Shown: piece after piece, positions 1 through 13,022 of the stretch | Position numbering within the stretch: the stretch's first letter is position 1 | Layout of the letters: the number at the start of each line of letters is the position of its first letter | Source of the DNA: Rhabdornis inornatus | Taxonomy: Eukaryota > Chordata > Aves > Passeriformes > Rhabdornithidae | Reading direction: 5' to 3' | Assembly (NCBI GenBank): GCA_013397075.1 | Contig: VWZS01004363.1 | Coordinates: forward strand, 886,129 to 950,128 | DNA length: 64,000 bases | Program-made: the position numbers and the translations under genes | The notes under the pieces: generated by a model | Seen by the model: only the letters and a program-made list of their open reading frames with translations | Database searches by the model: none | Told to the model about the DNA's origin: nothing

Positions 1-225
1 TAGTGATAGAGGAAGGGGGAATGGCTTTCAGCTGAAAGCAGATGTTTAGTTTCATTGTTAGGAAGAAACTCTTCTCTGGAGGGTGGTGAGACAGTGCCAT
101 GGGTTGTTCAGAAATGCTGTGAGTGCTCCATCCCTGGAAGTGTTTGAGGCCAGGTTGGATGGGGCTCTGAGCAGCCTGATCTAATGGAAGGCGTCCCAGC
201 CCTTGGCAGAGCAGGAGTGGAGGTA
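1..225 (+). mobile_element. CR1 LINE 3'-end fragment
   Basis: Contains the typical CR1 3' sequence order: GGAAGAAAC, GGTGGTGAGACAGTGCC, TCCCTGGAAGTGTTTGAGGC, CAGGTTGGATGGGGCTCTGA and CAGCCTGATCTAATGGAAGG. Sense orientation. The element is cut by the window start. Confidence 0.85.
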
Positions 226-929
226 GGTGACCTTTCCCTTGCATCCCAAATCATCTTATACTTCTATATTCCTGAAAGAACAAAGTCACTTTTCACAGTT
301 GAAGGTGACCTATCCTCCATCATCTGGAGTGCAGACCAGTGTATTACAGCTGCTCAGCTTTCAGAAAGCCCATTTTGTCATAGGCAGTTTGGAGAATGAT
401 TGTGTGCCCCTATGTTACTGAAAATGTTTTTCCAATTTTCTTTATATAGGAGATCCTGCCAGAGGTTTTGGAGTTGACTTGACCTATATAGTAAAAAATA
501 TAAGCTTTTAAGCTTTTCTTTATTTTAGCTACAAAAGGCCCCTGATACCAATGCTTCTGAATGCTGTTGTTGTCAGTCTTAGATTCTACATAAATTAACA
601 GTGCCTTGAGGTGAATGAAACAAACCTGTTCTTTACTGTCGTATTGTTTCCTTACTTCCTCTGAAGCAGGCTAAAATAATTCCCATTTCAGTAAATGTTA
701 TATAACGTTACATAATGTTCTGACAGTGTTCTGTTTTTTAAAGTTTCTGGAGTTGTATATTAGAGCCCAAAGAAGATCCTGATGGAGCCGATGTTTTCCT
801 AATAGTGGGAAAAGCTCACTGATGCAGTTTTCAGACTGAAGGTGTGACTTTAGAATAGTCATTGTGCATGAAGCTACAGGTCTGTGTATAATCTGTAAAC
901 TTTTCTCTGGTTTTATATTTTGGTCAATT

Positions 930-1870
930 ATCAGGGAATGGTGTGGGGGCCAGTACTGTTTAACATCTTTATTAATGATCTGAATGTTGGGGTGAGCATA
1001 AACCAGCTAGTTCAACAAGCATGTGAGCTTCCCTACAGAAAGTTGGGGAGTGTCTGTCACTGTGGATGACATGGCTGCTAGACGGAGAGACAGGCTAGAA
1101 AGATGATACAACAGGAAGTTTGTGAAGTCCAAGTCATGCAGATGAGTTGGGGTTACACTCATGCAGCAGTTCAGGCTGGGATCAACTGTTTGTGAGAAAA
1201 CTGCATGGGAGTCCTGGAGGATAAATTGAATGGGGGTCAGCAGCGATGGCCAGCTGCACCTAGGGCTGGTAGCATGAGCATAACAAGCAGACTGAAGAAG
1301 TGATTCTTTTTTGTTTGGCACTTGTGAGGCAGCATGGGGTACAGTACCATGTTGAGTTCTGTGCCCCACAGTACCAGGGAAAACACTGACATAGTGGAGT
1401 ATATGACATAAGGGGAGAGGTTGAAGGAAGGCTTGTTCCACCTCAAGAACAAGCCCACTTGTGTGAGAGGTGTAATGGTCTGTTAGCTTTCATACAGAAA
1501 GCTGTATCACTTAAATCTGCAGTGATTTTTTTTTTCTTTTTATTTTGTCTGGACAATAGCAGAGTGTACCACAGTGTACAGCTGTCCGCCTAGTGGCAGG
1601 TATGGAGAAATGGAGAAGACAGAGACAGACTGATCCCATACATGTATGATGACAGAACAAGAAGCACTGGGCAGAAGTTGGAACATGGGAAAGTCTAATG
1701 AGGTGTAAGAGAAGGCTTTTTTCAATGTAGGGGAGGCCAAACACTGGATGAGGTATGCAGAGCTCCTACAGAGTCTGCAATTTTGGAGATGTTCAGAATG
1801 GATAAGAGCATAACCAGGACACTCTAACTGGCCTTGGTTTGAGCAGGGAACTAGGGTAGATGATCCTGGA
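930..1870 (+). mobile_element. CR1 LINE copy, degenerate, 3' half
   Basis: Starts in the reverse-transcriptase C-terminal region (GGGGCCAGTACTGTTTAACA) and runs into the 3' UTR-like part. It resembles the opposite-strand copy at 21472-22760. Shared segments include GACATA-rich sequence near 1387 and CAGACTGATCCCATA near 1626. Boundaries are approximate. Confidence 0.7.
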
Positions 1871-3127
1871 AATTGCTTTCATCATAAGCAAGTCAGATGT
1901 TTTCATGGATGTCTGTTTTGTAATCAGAAGATCTTGCTGCTGAGGAATAATGGTCAACTCAGACCTAACCTTCATAAGGAAAGCTAGGCATGTACTTTCC
2001 CATCTGTATGACTTTGATCTGCAGTGAATTTCTGTTCCATGGTCAGTGCTGCAAGATGTTTCTGCAGTTCTGTAGTCAGATCTTATCTTTACTGTCCCAA
2101 ATAAATTGGGATCACCAACAAATTTTCATCATTTTATTACTTGCTTATCTCTCCTCTCTCTTTATGGTTATATATAATAATCCATGTTAAAGTACTTTGC
2201 AGTACTAGGTTTCTGTGTAACTCTATTAAAGTAGGTAATTATTCACTTTCTGATATCCTTCATCTTCCTTCTCATCATTGTCTCTTGATGAGTTCAATAT
2301 TCATGCAAAATATCTGCTTCTGTTTCTCTTAGAGACTTGCTTCATGTCTTTTGAAAACTGTGAATTTTGTTTCCTAGTTTTCTTTCAGCTGAGTGCCTTC
2401 TTATCCATGTAATTGGCGATGTCTACAGAGAAATCTGGTTGTTCTTTGAGGCAGTAATTCCTTTAACAAACACCTCTGTTAAATTTTTGCCCATATGTCA
2501 TATTTATTTGGATGTCCACTACTTATTTTTAACTTTTTGTAATGATTTGACGTGTGGAAGTGTCAGGGCAACATTCTTACCTGACTGTTGACCTGGTTTT
2601 AAGCAGGAGATTGCACAAAAAAGTTGATACAATCCGTTGTATTTTTGAGCCCCTTGAAATCTTAGTGAATAACATCTAATGTTGGCAAGTTGTTCCAGTT
2701 CATTTTATCTGTCATTTTCATATCATGTTCTGCATATCACTTTGATTCCACACAGGTTTTCTGAGTACCTCACAGACGTACATTCTGGAGTAGGGATTGC
2801 TTCACTTTCTTTTGCAGTTGAGCACAGTTACGAATAGCTGCTCTGCTCTGTTCTTATTTTCTGTCAAAAGAATAGGGCAAAACTGTGATAAGGAAGTAAC
2901 AGAGAATGTCAGGGTTATAACTCATAAAGAAATAGACCGAAATAGCTGGTACATTACTGTATCTTTAGTGGAACTGAGTTATTCTCCATGGAACTGGAAA
3001 AGCATGTACTGTCCAACAGAAAGCTTTAAGACAAGTGTAAAACTGCAGACGTTGAGTTCAGTGTGCTGCCAACATTGGCCTTTGGATTTTGTTCATAGGC
3101 TAGCAGTGTTTTTGGGGAAGCTGTTTT

Positions 3128-4160
3128 GTGGATTTGCTGGCTTGGAAGTCCTCAGATGGCTTCTTCAAATTCATCAGTAAAAGAACAAAAACTAAGAGAA
3201 ATGTGAACCTGTTGCTGAATGGAGGTGGGACCCTGGTAACAGAGGATGCAGAGAAGGCAGAGTTACTGAATGTCTTCTTTGCATCAGTCTTCATTGACAA
3301 CACCAGCCCTCAGGAATCTCTAACTCAGGAGACCAGAGTAAGGGAATGTTGGAAGGAAGACTTTTGCCTCCTCAGGGAAGATTGGGTTAGAGAACATGTA
3401 GGCAGACTTGATATCCACAAGTCAATGGGCTGTGTCCATGAGTGCTGGGAGAGCTGGCAGACACCACAGCAAGGCTGCTCATACGCATCTTTGAAAGATC
3501 AGGGTGATCGGCAGAGGTGCCTGAGGACTGAAGAAATCAAGTGTCACTCTGGCCTACAAAAGAGGTAAGGAAGGGGAGACAGAGAACTACTGGCTCGTTA
3601 TCCTCACCTTAATCCTTGGAAGGGTGATGGAGCACCTCGTTCTGGAAGCAGTCTCTGTTCACATGGATGACAAGAAGGTGTTCAGGAGTAGTCAGCATTG
3701 ATTCACTGAAAGTAAATCATGCTTGACAAACCTGATTGACTTCTATGATGAGATGAGTTCCTGAATGGATGAGGGGAGAGCAGCGGATCTTTTCTACCTT
3801 GACTTCAGCAAGACTTTGGACACTGTTTCTCACAACATCCTCATAGGCCAACTCAGGAAGTGTGGACTGGATGAGTGGACAGTGAGGTGGTCTGAGAACT
3901 GACTGAACAGCAGATCACAGAGGGTTTGTAATCAGTGGCACAGGGCGTGTCACAAGTGATGTCCCCCAAAGTTCAATACTGGGCCCAGTATTGTTTAACT
4001 TGTTCATCAGTGACTCAGATGAAGGGGCAGAGGCCTCCTCAGCAAGTTCCCTGATGACACAAAACTGGGAGGAGTGGCTGATACCCCAGAGGCTGTGCAG
4101 CCCACCAGAAGGACCTTGACAGATTGGAGAGATTGGAAGAGAGGAACCTTCTGAAATTCA
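3128..4160 (+). pseudogene. CR1 ORF2 reverse-transcriptase fossil
   Basis: Conceptual translation in broken frames resembles CR1 pol: LLNGGGTLVTEDAEKAELLN (linker before the RT domain), then CLTNLIDFYDEM, YLDFSKTLDTVSHNI and PDDTKLGG-like motifs. The first 146 codons are open; after about 3568 the frame is broken by stops and shifts. Truncated at both ends, so not mobile. CR1 is the main avian non-LTR retrotransposon. Confidence 0.85.
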
Positions 4161-7100
4161 TTTGTTTTTTTCTAACAGCTTTAAGGTATGTTAAAAGCAC
4201 TGTTAGGCTTCTAATTTATTTATCACTAGCTCTTTATTCTTGGAAGTCTACAAAAGTGGGGGGGAACCCACCACATTTTTCCTGTCTCTTTTTTCTCTGT
4301 GTCATGCATCAGTCTTGTATATAAGCTGCTGTTTGAATGTCTGTAGCCATAGTACTGTGTTGCAGTACATGCTCATTACATACCTACTTTAGAACTTGTT
4401 AATCAAATGTGTTCTCTCTCAATTAGAGTCTAAATAGAAGTATTTCATACACTCTCTGGACAATATTTGTAATCTTAAGGAGTATGCGTAGTCTCATTCC
4501 CTTTCTGAACTTCAGCATTCAGTCCAAACTGGAATCCATTTCAGCTTATTTGCATTTCCCATGCAGCAGATGCACTGACAGATTTGTTCCAGCAAATCCC
4601 TTGGCTTCCTTGTTTCACTGGGCATTTTTTTGGTACCTCTAGGTCTTTCTCTTTTATATGTCTAAGGTGCTAAAGGATTCTTACATTGTTGGCTGTTGTT
4701 GCTCCAGTATGGTGCCAGGGCTTGTGCATTGCCCCTTATAGCTCTTTTTGGAGGATGGGAAAATTCTTTTTTGGAAAAAGTAGGATGATCCGTATTTGTC
4801 TTTAGCTCATTGCATCTGAGGGAAAGAAAAGATCTGCATACACTCTTAAAATGCTTCTTGGGACCTTGTCTTTGGTAACTTGAAAGCTTTGAGAAGCTGT
4901 TTCTGCTCTTTTCCAGAATTTTCTGTCTTATGAATTAATTCAGTACTCACTTTAGGCTTCAAACTTGGCATTACTGTTGAGTAATAAAATTATGAATTGT
5001 GGTGTAAAGGCTTTGTTGTAACTTGCATGGAGGGAGGCAAACCTCCTGCTAAACTCAGAAGAGTTTACCTCCTGTATGGCAGAGAAACTCTGCTGTGGAT
5101 CATACGCTGTAACTGCTGTGGGTCTGGAAGCATATGGTGCTGCCTGGGTACAGACTTGCACCTCTGTAGTTCCAGTTAGTCAGTGACGCAGTGACTCTTC
5201 TCCCTGTGGTTCCATAGGTATTGCAGGTTAAGTTGTGAGCTTCTGGTTTGTGTTAACCATCTTGTGCGGCATGCAAATTCTTTTTCTGGTAGAAGCTCAG
5301 CTGTTACTCAGCCTACACTTGGTGCTCTGTGCCCCTGTAGAAGCCTGATTGTTTCACTTTGATTTATGCAGAAGAGTTAATCTTAGAAAAATGTCATCTG
5401 GATGTAGAAAAGGTGATTATTTCAAAGTATCAATTGTATTTCTTAGCTGATGTAGTTGCAAGTTTCCTTTTAATGAGACTAGTTTTTAATTGACAGCTTT
5501 TAGTCATGGAAGCTAGGTCATTGTGAAACATTGAAAGAGAAATAGATAATCATTTACATCTGTGGTTCATAAGGCATGCTTGCAAGCCCAGGAGTACCTT
5601 AGAATAACTTAGAGGTAAATTAAATTATTTTGTTACATTAATAATTATTGATGTTACTGTCACTAATCATATTCTGCTTTGCAAGGAAAATTACACTTGA
5701 ACATTTTATCACATGAGCAACAGCACTATCATGAAACAGTTGTGGTTTCAGACTTTTTTTCTGTGAACCCTTGGATAGTGAAGTTGGCTTTGAGTTAAGC
5801 TTGGGTACTGCTTTATAATGTTGAATAACTTAGTTTTTGATGTGATAAATGAGTTAGACTAATATTTCAAGTGGCTAAAGGAAGATGCTTTTTACTGACA
5901 TAGCTGAAAATCAATTGCTCTTTTTCAATGGTATCTTATCTTTCATATTTTTGAGATCTGATTAATGACCTTTTTGCAGATTAAACAAATCTTTTTCGTT
6001 CTCCAGTAGAATGGGTATTAAATCAAAACTGCCTCTCTGTGATCTGGCACAAGAAGAATTAGAGCGGCTTTCTTGCTATTCAGCATTGTTAACAGATGGT
6101 TTTAGACAGATTAGGTAGGGAAATCCCCAAAGGATGATTTATGAATTAATGATTGCAAACAACTCTGATTATAGTTCAGTAAAACTGTTGTGTGGTACTA
6201 TGAGCCTGTGGCTTTCTGCATGGAATTTATTTTATGTTTCTTAATTCATTAGAAAAAGTAGAAGCCTTGCTAGATAGAAATTTAAATTCTATTTTTTACT
6301 TACTGAGCTATATTGCATTTCATTAATAGCATTGTTTAAAGCTAATGGAGTAAATGAGAGGTGATATAGACTCTAAAGCCAACTTATAACTTTACTTCAG
6401 ATACTGAATTGGATTATTTCTTACTGCAATGAATTCTCAAATGGTAAGATAACTCCTAAACAAAAATCGCGAAAGTAATTTATGGGCAAATCCTGAAATT
6501 CTTTCAGATGTGCATAGAAAAATAAAAAAATCGTGCTGTTGCTTTTGTCTTACAGAAACATGTTTTTATTAAACAGAATGAATATAACCATTTAGAACCA
6601 CACAAATCCTATTTTCAAATAAAAATAAAGCAAAATTGTTCTGCAGTAACAATCTTTTCAGCATGGGGGTTTTGATAGTGTTTTTGTTTGTTTGTTTATT
6701 CATAGGCATGAAAAATGTTTACAGGTAGAAGGGTAGTTTTGTCCAATGTTTCAAGCACTTAACATATAAGAGTTAGACCAGTGCATGGAGTGTTTGCTGT
6801 TAATTAACAAAGATTCTGTATCGTATCTCTATGGTACATTTAAATATTCTTAAATTTTCCAACTGAATGAATTTTTACTGCCCTGGAGCTCTTTAATGAA
6901 GCAATTAAAAGAACATACAGGCACTTTAGCATGAATAAGATAATAGTTCCTGGATTATACAAAGTTTTTGTTTTGCCCTTCTGTAGGTGGATAGTAGTTG
7001 GATTTGCATAGCCTTTTCCAGAGCTCACTGTACTTGTCTGTTAATCCCTAGAGCAAGTCTGTGCTTTTCAAAATGGAATACCAGGTGTTGCTCGGAACTG

Positions 7101-8509
7101 AAGTGGGATGTCAAAATGCTGCTAAGGAAGCCTTCTCTTAAAGAGGCTGCAGGAACTCTTCGGCTGGGAACATGCAATGTAAGAAGGATTGAATAGCTGG
7201 TATTCATGGCAGGGAAGCCACCTGCTTGTGAACTAACAAGGAACATTTTCTACATCTTCAGGAGCCAATCCCGGTTTGAATAGAAGGAATTCTCAGTTGC
7301 AGGTGAAATAAGTGTGTTGTCCCTGCTACATCCTTTGTTACAATGTCTGAGTTTTTAGTTCCACAGCAGTGGTGGTTTTTTTTTTAATAAGCAGCTCAGA
7401 GCTGGCTCAGGCATTGTTTGCACAATCAGTACAAGGTTAGGTACATTAACAACAGCAAGTGGAGGGGAAAAGCCGGAATTATTGTTTGCCAGTCTCTGGT
7501 TTTGAGGTTACCTGATTATGTTTGTAAATTGAGTTATTTCTGAGACTTGCATCTCTCTGGTGCTGAAAACATGTCTGCATCTGTTTTGGCCACATCTAAA
7601 AGTACACTTTAAACAATGAACTTTTCTCTGAGTTGGATTTTCTTAGGCTTAATCCTGCACAGGTTTTCTAGGTGTGGAATGAAAAGCAGGAATTGCTTTG
7701 TGTATAAAATCTAGCTGTTTAGGTGAGAAAATACTGAAGGGCAACAGGAGGGGAGGAAAGTGTACTGCCTTGTATGCCTGAAACCCAGTCATTTGGTCTA
7801 CTAGCTTATGTTCACCTTTTCTAGTTGAGGTAGTTCTGCATTTCAAACTGCAAGACAGCATTTGAGTTAAAAAGCCAGTTTTAATTTTGAATACGTTTTG
7901 TAATAGGTAAATGCATATTTTATGATGTCCAGTGTGCTTGTGAATGCACACCTTGAATTATCAGAAGAAGTTAAGTTGGACCTTGTTTGAAAAACTATCT
8001 TTGTGCAATTTGACATGAATTGGCAAAGGTACAAATTTTGGTGCCTGTTCAGTCTGTGAACTTGACTACATCTCTTAAAAAAAGAGAAGGAAGGCTGAAC
8101 TTGAATTGTCTGGAAATGATGGTTTCTTTCATGGTCACTCATTGGTATAGAAATTCTGAAGATGCCTTTTTTTGGTGAAAGGGGGGGAGTCCTCTGAATT
8201 GTACAGCATGTGGCAATAAGAGTAAACAAGGTATCTTTGATCATTAGTTAAGCCTCACTGAGGATTTTCCAGTGATTGGTCTCCTCTTCCATGCATGGAA
8301 AAAAGAGGATAGTAGCAATGCAGGTTGTTTTTTGTCTGCAGATGAGTGGGAATCCCTGGTTTTAAGGAGTCTGTGGAAAGTGAACATTAAAAAGAAAGCA
8401 TATTTCTCCTCTACAGTAGGGTACTTCAATAACATCATTAAAGTAATTCAATCCTCTACATAATACTGTGTTCATTCAGATTTTTTTCTCCTCTGATATT
8501 CCTTTCCAC

Positions 8510-8815
8510 AATTTAAAAAACAAACAAAATAAACAAAAAAACCCAAACAAACAAAAAAAAAACCCCAAAAAAACCAAAAAACAAAAAAAACCAAAAAAAC
8601 CACCCAAACAAACACAAAAAAAAACCCAACGGAAAAAAAAAAACCGCACAAAACAACAAAAAAACCCACAAAACAAACAAACNGCACAAAAAAAAACCCA
8701 ACGAAAAAAAAAACCGCACAAAACAACAAAAAAACCCACAAAACAAACAAACAAAAAAAAACAACAACCAAAAAAACCCCAAAAACAACCACCAAACAAA
8801 GAAAACCTACCAGGC
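8510..8815 (+). repeat. A/C-rich low-complexity tract with an assembly N
   Basis: About 300 bp of almost only A and C (AAAC, AAAACCC, CAACAA words). It contains a near-duplicate block, with CCCAACG at 8625 and 8697 and CCGCACAAAACAAC at 8644 and 8714, giving a 70-72 bp period. The single N is at 8683, at the junction of the two copies. Open frames here are composition artefacts. Confidence 0.9.
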
Positions 8816-10999
8816 AAATTCCCAAATCCAAAATAACCCACACAGAAGGAAATAAATTGGTGTCATCGAATTGCTGCACTGCATTTGAACAAGTTCATCT
8901 ATATTGTATTTAGCTAATCATTTTCTCAATGATGTTTGGTTTGGAACTTGAAATTTAGAAGTTCCTTGGTTTTCGAGGAATGCATTCAGCACAAAGAAAG
9001 GATATTCACTACTACAGTACAGTCCTGCTCTGGGTTGAATCCTTTCTTTTGATCTCTTAAGAATTCCAAGAATGTCTAACAAGTACATAGCAATGGTACT
9101 AATAATCTGAGGTGTGTATTTGAATTTGATATTGTGTACTCTTCTCTTTCCTGGTGAACTTTACAAAGAGTAGATTTTGAAGTGTAGATGTGAAGGAGGT
9201 AAAGAGGACTGTTTTCACCTCTTTCAGTTAATATTTATATCTGCTGAAGCTGTTGTGCTTGTGAGAAGTGCACAATTAGATATTGTGGTGTTTTAAAATT
9301 TAATGTACAGTTTGCAGTTAAGCAGCTGGAAATCTGGTTACAAGTGCATTATAGCTCGTGCTGCATTTACTTGTTTAACTCTCATGGTCTTTTCTAGACA
9401 AGCATATGGAGGATATGAGATACTGGGTTAGGTACCCCATGATCTGGGCTGGTATGGCTGTTCTTGTGTTGCTTGGCAGCTCCTGCTTGTCACTGCAGGT
9501 CATGGATTGTTCCCTCCTTCCTTTTCAGAGGTGGCTTACCAGCTTGTTAGACACTGCATGTGAAAGACTGCCTGAGGCTCTGCTAAGCATGTTAGCATTT
9601 GCCCACAGATTAGTGAACCAGCCTATAGGTTGTTAAAGTTGTTTATTTAATTTGCTTCCATTAAGGTTTTTATAGAAGGTGTGTATAAAAACAAGGAGAA
9701 GATACTTTTAAAAAGCTTCCAGGTGAAGATACAAATACAACAGTCTCAATGCCACAAATCTAAGTACTCAGCAGTCTTGGATATGCAGTGCCTTTGTACT
9801 GCTCTTCTAGATACCAGTCCAGAGGGACATGAGGAAAATTCATAAGTAAGGGGTAGATAGTGGGTAGCTGGTTTGTGTCACTTTATGGAGGCTGTCTCAA
9901 AAGTGTTTACTCAGCATCCTGAATGATGTGTTGAGGTCTGTGTGGCTTCTGCAAGCAGGGTTGATTTCCCCTTTGCATAATAACATGTAGAAGAAATTGT
10001 TCTGGTTCAATAGTCCCTAAAGCAGGGGCAGTTGTCTGAAATAATGTTTTCAACATAAAAAAATATGTGGGTTCTTACAGTTAACTAGTGCATTAGTAGC
10101 GTGGTTGAATTTCATTTTGGTTAGTCTTTTCCAACCTTTGAAAACTTTAAAAATTGAGTTTTTGCAGAGTTTATTTGTTGAATTCTTCTACAAAATTAAA
10201 TATGAATAGAAAGATACAAATTTTCCAAGTCTAATAATCCACACAGTAGCTGAACTTTAAAAAAATACTTTATTGTTTGAAATTGTACAAAATGCTTAAG
10301 AATGCCATAAGTGCCTGGACAGGCATCTCATCTTAACAGACTTAGGTTTTCTAGGACAAGTAAGTAGGTAGACCTTGTTCACTTCCTAAGATCCCTGAGG
10401 CTCATCTTGTGATGAGAAGTCTGTGTGGCAGTTCTGCTTGTAGCCCTTATGGACAGGATGTCAAATGCCAGCTGCTGCTTCTCTGCTCTCCCTGAGGCAC
10501 AGTTGTATTCTGTAGAAGGTGTGGGTGTTGGAACAACATGTGCTGCTGTCTGCCTAAATGAGTCTGAAGACCTGATCCTCTTCAAGGAGTATGCAAGACC
10601 TAATGAGAGACAGTACCTAAAATGTACTACTAGAAGTTCATCTCTGCCCCCAAACTCAGGATGAACTAATGAAAGTACAAGCAGTGTGGGAAAGGCCTTT
10701 TTGACCAAGATTTCTATGTGTTGTATTAATTGCAACTAAATTTACCTTACAACACTCTTCTTTGTAGGGCTTTATAACTTCTTTCCCAGTATGTAGTGCT
10801 ATTACATTTTATTAGCAAAGACTGTTCATTTCTGGTATTATTATTTTTTTAAGAACTAAATTTTCTACCATTGTAAAGTTAATGGAAGGTAGAAAGCAGC
10901 AAATACACTAAATGGAAGAGGAGCTGTTACTTTGAGGCAGCTAATCCTCATTGCATAGAGATAACATCTCAAATTTTTTCTAGAAGGAAAGCTGATCAA

Positions 11000-11335
11000 T
11001 ATAGAATTAAAGAATCAATGGCCTGGCTTGGAAGGGACCTTAAAGGTTGTCTAGTTCCAACCCCCCTGCCAAGGGCAGGGACACCTTCCAGTAGATCAGG
11101 TTGCTCTGGGATAGGGATAGGGCATCCACATCTCTGGGCAACCTGTTCCAGTGCCTCACCATCCTGAGAGTAAAGATGTTTATTCCTAATATCTAATGTA
11201 AACAGATTCTCTTTCAGTTTGAAGCCATTCCCTCTTGTGCTGTCACTACATGCCCTTGTAATAGACAGTCTGCATCTTTCCTATAGGCTCCTGTCACGCA
11301 CTGGAAGGCTGCAGTGAGGTTACTCAAAGCCTTCG
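11000..11335 (-). mobile_element. CR1 LINE 3'-end copy
   Basis: Reverse-orientation CR1: AGAATCAATGGCCTGG, CTTAAAGGTTGTCTAGTTCC, CAGGGACACCTTCCAGTAGA, GGGCAACCTGTTCCAGTGCC, ending in GGCTGCAGTGAGGTTACTC. Confidence 0.9.
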
Positions 11336-11422
11336 CATTTCCAGGGTGAATATGAGTGTGTTGGATTTGCATGGCAGGGTTCTGGTACTGGGGCAGCTAC
11401 AGGTGTGGCTTCTGTGATGAGA

Positions 11423-12011
11423 TGGGGAATTGAGGAGTAAGAAATAATTCATCAAAATTAGCTAACCAAGAAAATAAGGAAGACCTAACATTTACTGTAC
11501 TTGCAAAATTGGGAGGAGAGTCAGACTGGTTTGCGATAAACAAAGCCAAAACTTGCAAACAGGGTGAGGGGTGCAAGGCTACCAATGATAAGTGATAAAT
11601 CCAAAACCCTAAACCAGCAAGTACTAGTCTCAAAGCCTGGAATGTGCCCAAAAGGCTAAGAAGCGTGCTCCAAAGGCAAAGTTAAAAAGTTCATGTGCAA
11701 TGAAATGTTTGGAAGCCTTCATCAGAGACCCCTGATGACCCCCAAATTGGGGAGGCGCAAGCACAAAAGGACTTTTAGTTCATTTTAATACAAAGCGAAA
11801 GTAGATGGTACTAGGCGGGGCTAGGACATAAATATGTATTAAGCATATTGTGTAATTGTACCCTTTTAAGGAATAAATAGAGCAGTAGTTTGAAGTTTCA
11901 AAGTGCATGCTTTGGGAGGAGCTATCCCCCATGCACCTCAGCGCCAAATAAATGCATACCTACTTTACAACTCTCATTTCTCACGAGTTATAGAGTCTTT
12001 TCTACGTATCA
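11423..12011 (+). mobile_element. Putative avian endogenous-retrovirus solo LTR
   Basis: 589-bp segment beginning TG and ending CA, with a TATA-like AATAAATAG near 11873, AATAAA at 11947-11952 and a short pyrimidine-rich tail (U5-like). Flanking hexamers ATGAGA (11417-11422) and GTGAGA (12012-12017) differ at one base, consistent with an aged target-site duplication. No gag/pol/env coding sequence is attached. Family not named; boundaries inferred. Confidence 0.6.
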
Positions 12012-13022
12012 GTGAGATGCTGCTAGAAGCTTCCCCCAGGTCTGACAGGGCCAGTGTCAGATGGCTTCAAGATGGACCCACTGGCCAAGGCTGAGCCAGT
12101 CAGGGATGGCGGTAACGCCTCTGGGGTCGTGTATTTAAGAGCAGGGGACAGGTACTGTGCAGAAGTAATTGCAGCCACAGAAGAGTGGAGTAATAATATG
12201 GGACAAACAATTCTGCAGACACCAGAGTTGGTGCTCCAGTTGCAGGACTAGAGATTCCCTTGGAACCTGTGGTGCAGACCATGGTGGGGGAGTTGTCACC
12301 TTGCCACTCACGCAGGTTCACAGGGATGCAGAGATCCATGCTGGAGCAGGTAGATACCTGGAGCAGTCTGTGACCCTGTGGGAAGCCTGTACTGGAGTGG
12401 CTCCTTGCAGGACCTGTGGTCTGGTGGAGATGAGCTGATGTTGGAGCAGGTTTCCTGACAGGACTTGTGATCCCAAGGAGCACTCGTGTTGGAGCAGTCT
12501 GTTCCTGAAGGACTGGAGACTGAGGGAGTGGCCCATTCTGGAGCAGTTAGTGAAGAACTGCAGGCCATGGGAAAGATGTGTGTGAGAAGGTCATGGAGGA
12601 CTGTCTTCCATGGGAGAGACCTCATGTTGGAGCAGGGGAAGAAACCTCTTGCTGAGGAGGGAGCAGCAGCAGAAACAGCATGTGAGGAACTGATCACAGC
12701 CCCCATTCCCTGTCTTCTTGTGCTGCTGGGGGAAAGGAGGTAGAGAATCAGGAGTAAAGGCCAGAGGGGAGAGGTGGAGGGAAGGTATTTTTCATATGTG
12801 TTTTACTTCTCACAATCCTACTTTGATTTGATTGGTCATAAATTAATTTAATTTCCCCAAGCAGAGGCTATTTAGACCATGATGGTAACTGGTGAGTGAA
12901 TATCTCCCTTCCTTATCTCAGCCCACAACCTTTTATTATATTTTCTTTCCCTTTTCTTACTGAGGAGGGGAATGATTGAGTGGCTTCGGTGAGCACCTGG
13001 CATCCAGCCAGGGTCAACCCAA
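12012..13022 (+). mobile_element. Second LTR-like avian interspersed repeat with internal GGAGCAG units
   Basis: Runs from GTGAGATGCTGCTAGAAGC to GGCATCCAGCCAGGGTCAAC. I recognise this order (GGACCCACTGGCCAAGGC, TATTTAAGAG TATA-like box, many GGAGCAG units, TAATTTCCCCAAGC, final GGGCACCTGGCATCC-like end) as a common avian repeat that I believe is an ERVL-type LTR, but I cannot name it with certainty. It is abutted by the preceding LTR. Confidence 0.6.
12343..12640 (+). repeat. Degenerate 40-50-bp tandem units marked by GGAGCAG
   Basis: GGAGCAG occurs at 12343, 12360, 12443, 12491, 12540 and 12629, with degenerate units near 12394 and 12584. Central spacings are 48 and 49 bp. Units carry related text (CAGTCTGT, CAGTTAGTGAAGAACTG). 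Internal to the LTR-like repeat. Confidence 0.7.

Noticed and set aside
1007..1744. Minus-strand open frames near the window start
   Set aside because: They lie antisense within a degenerate CR1 copy and resemble no protein.
8468..8879. Open frames of 90-135 codons on both strands, including Lys/Gln-rich and Phe/Val/Gly-rich ones
   Set aside because: Products of A/C-only low-complexity DNA crossing an N; not genes.
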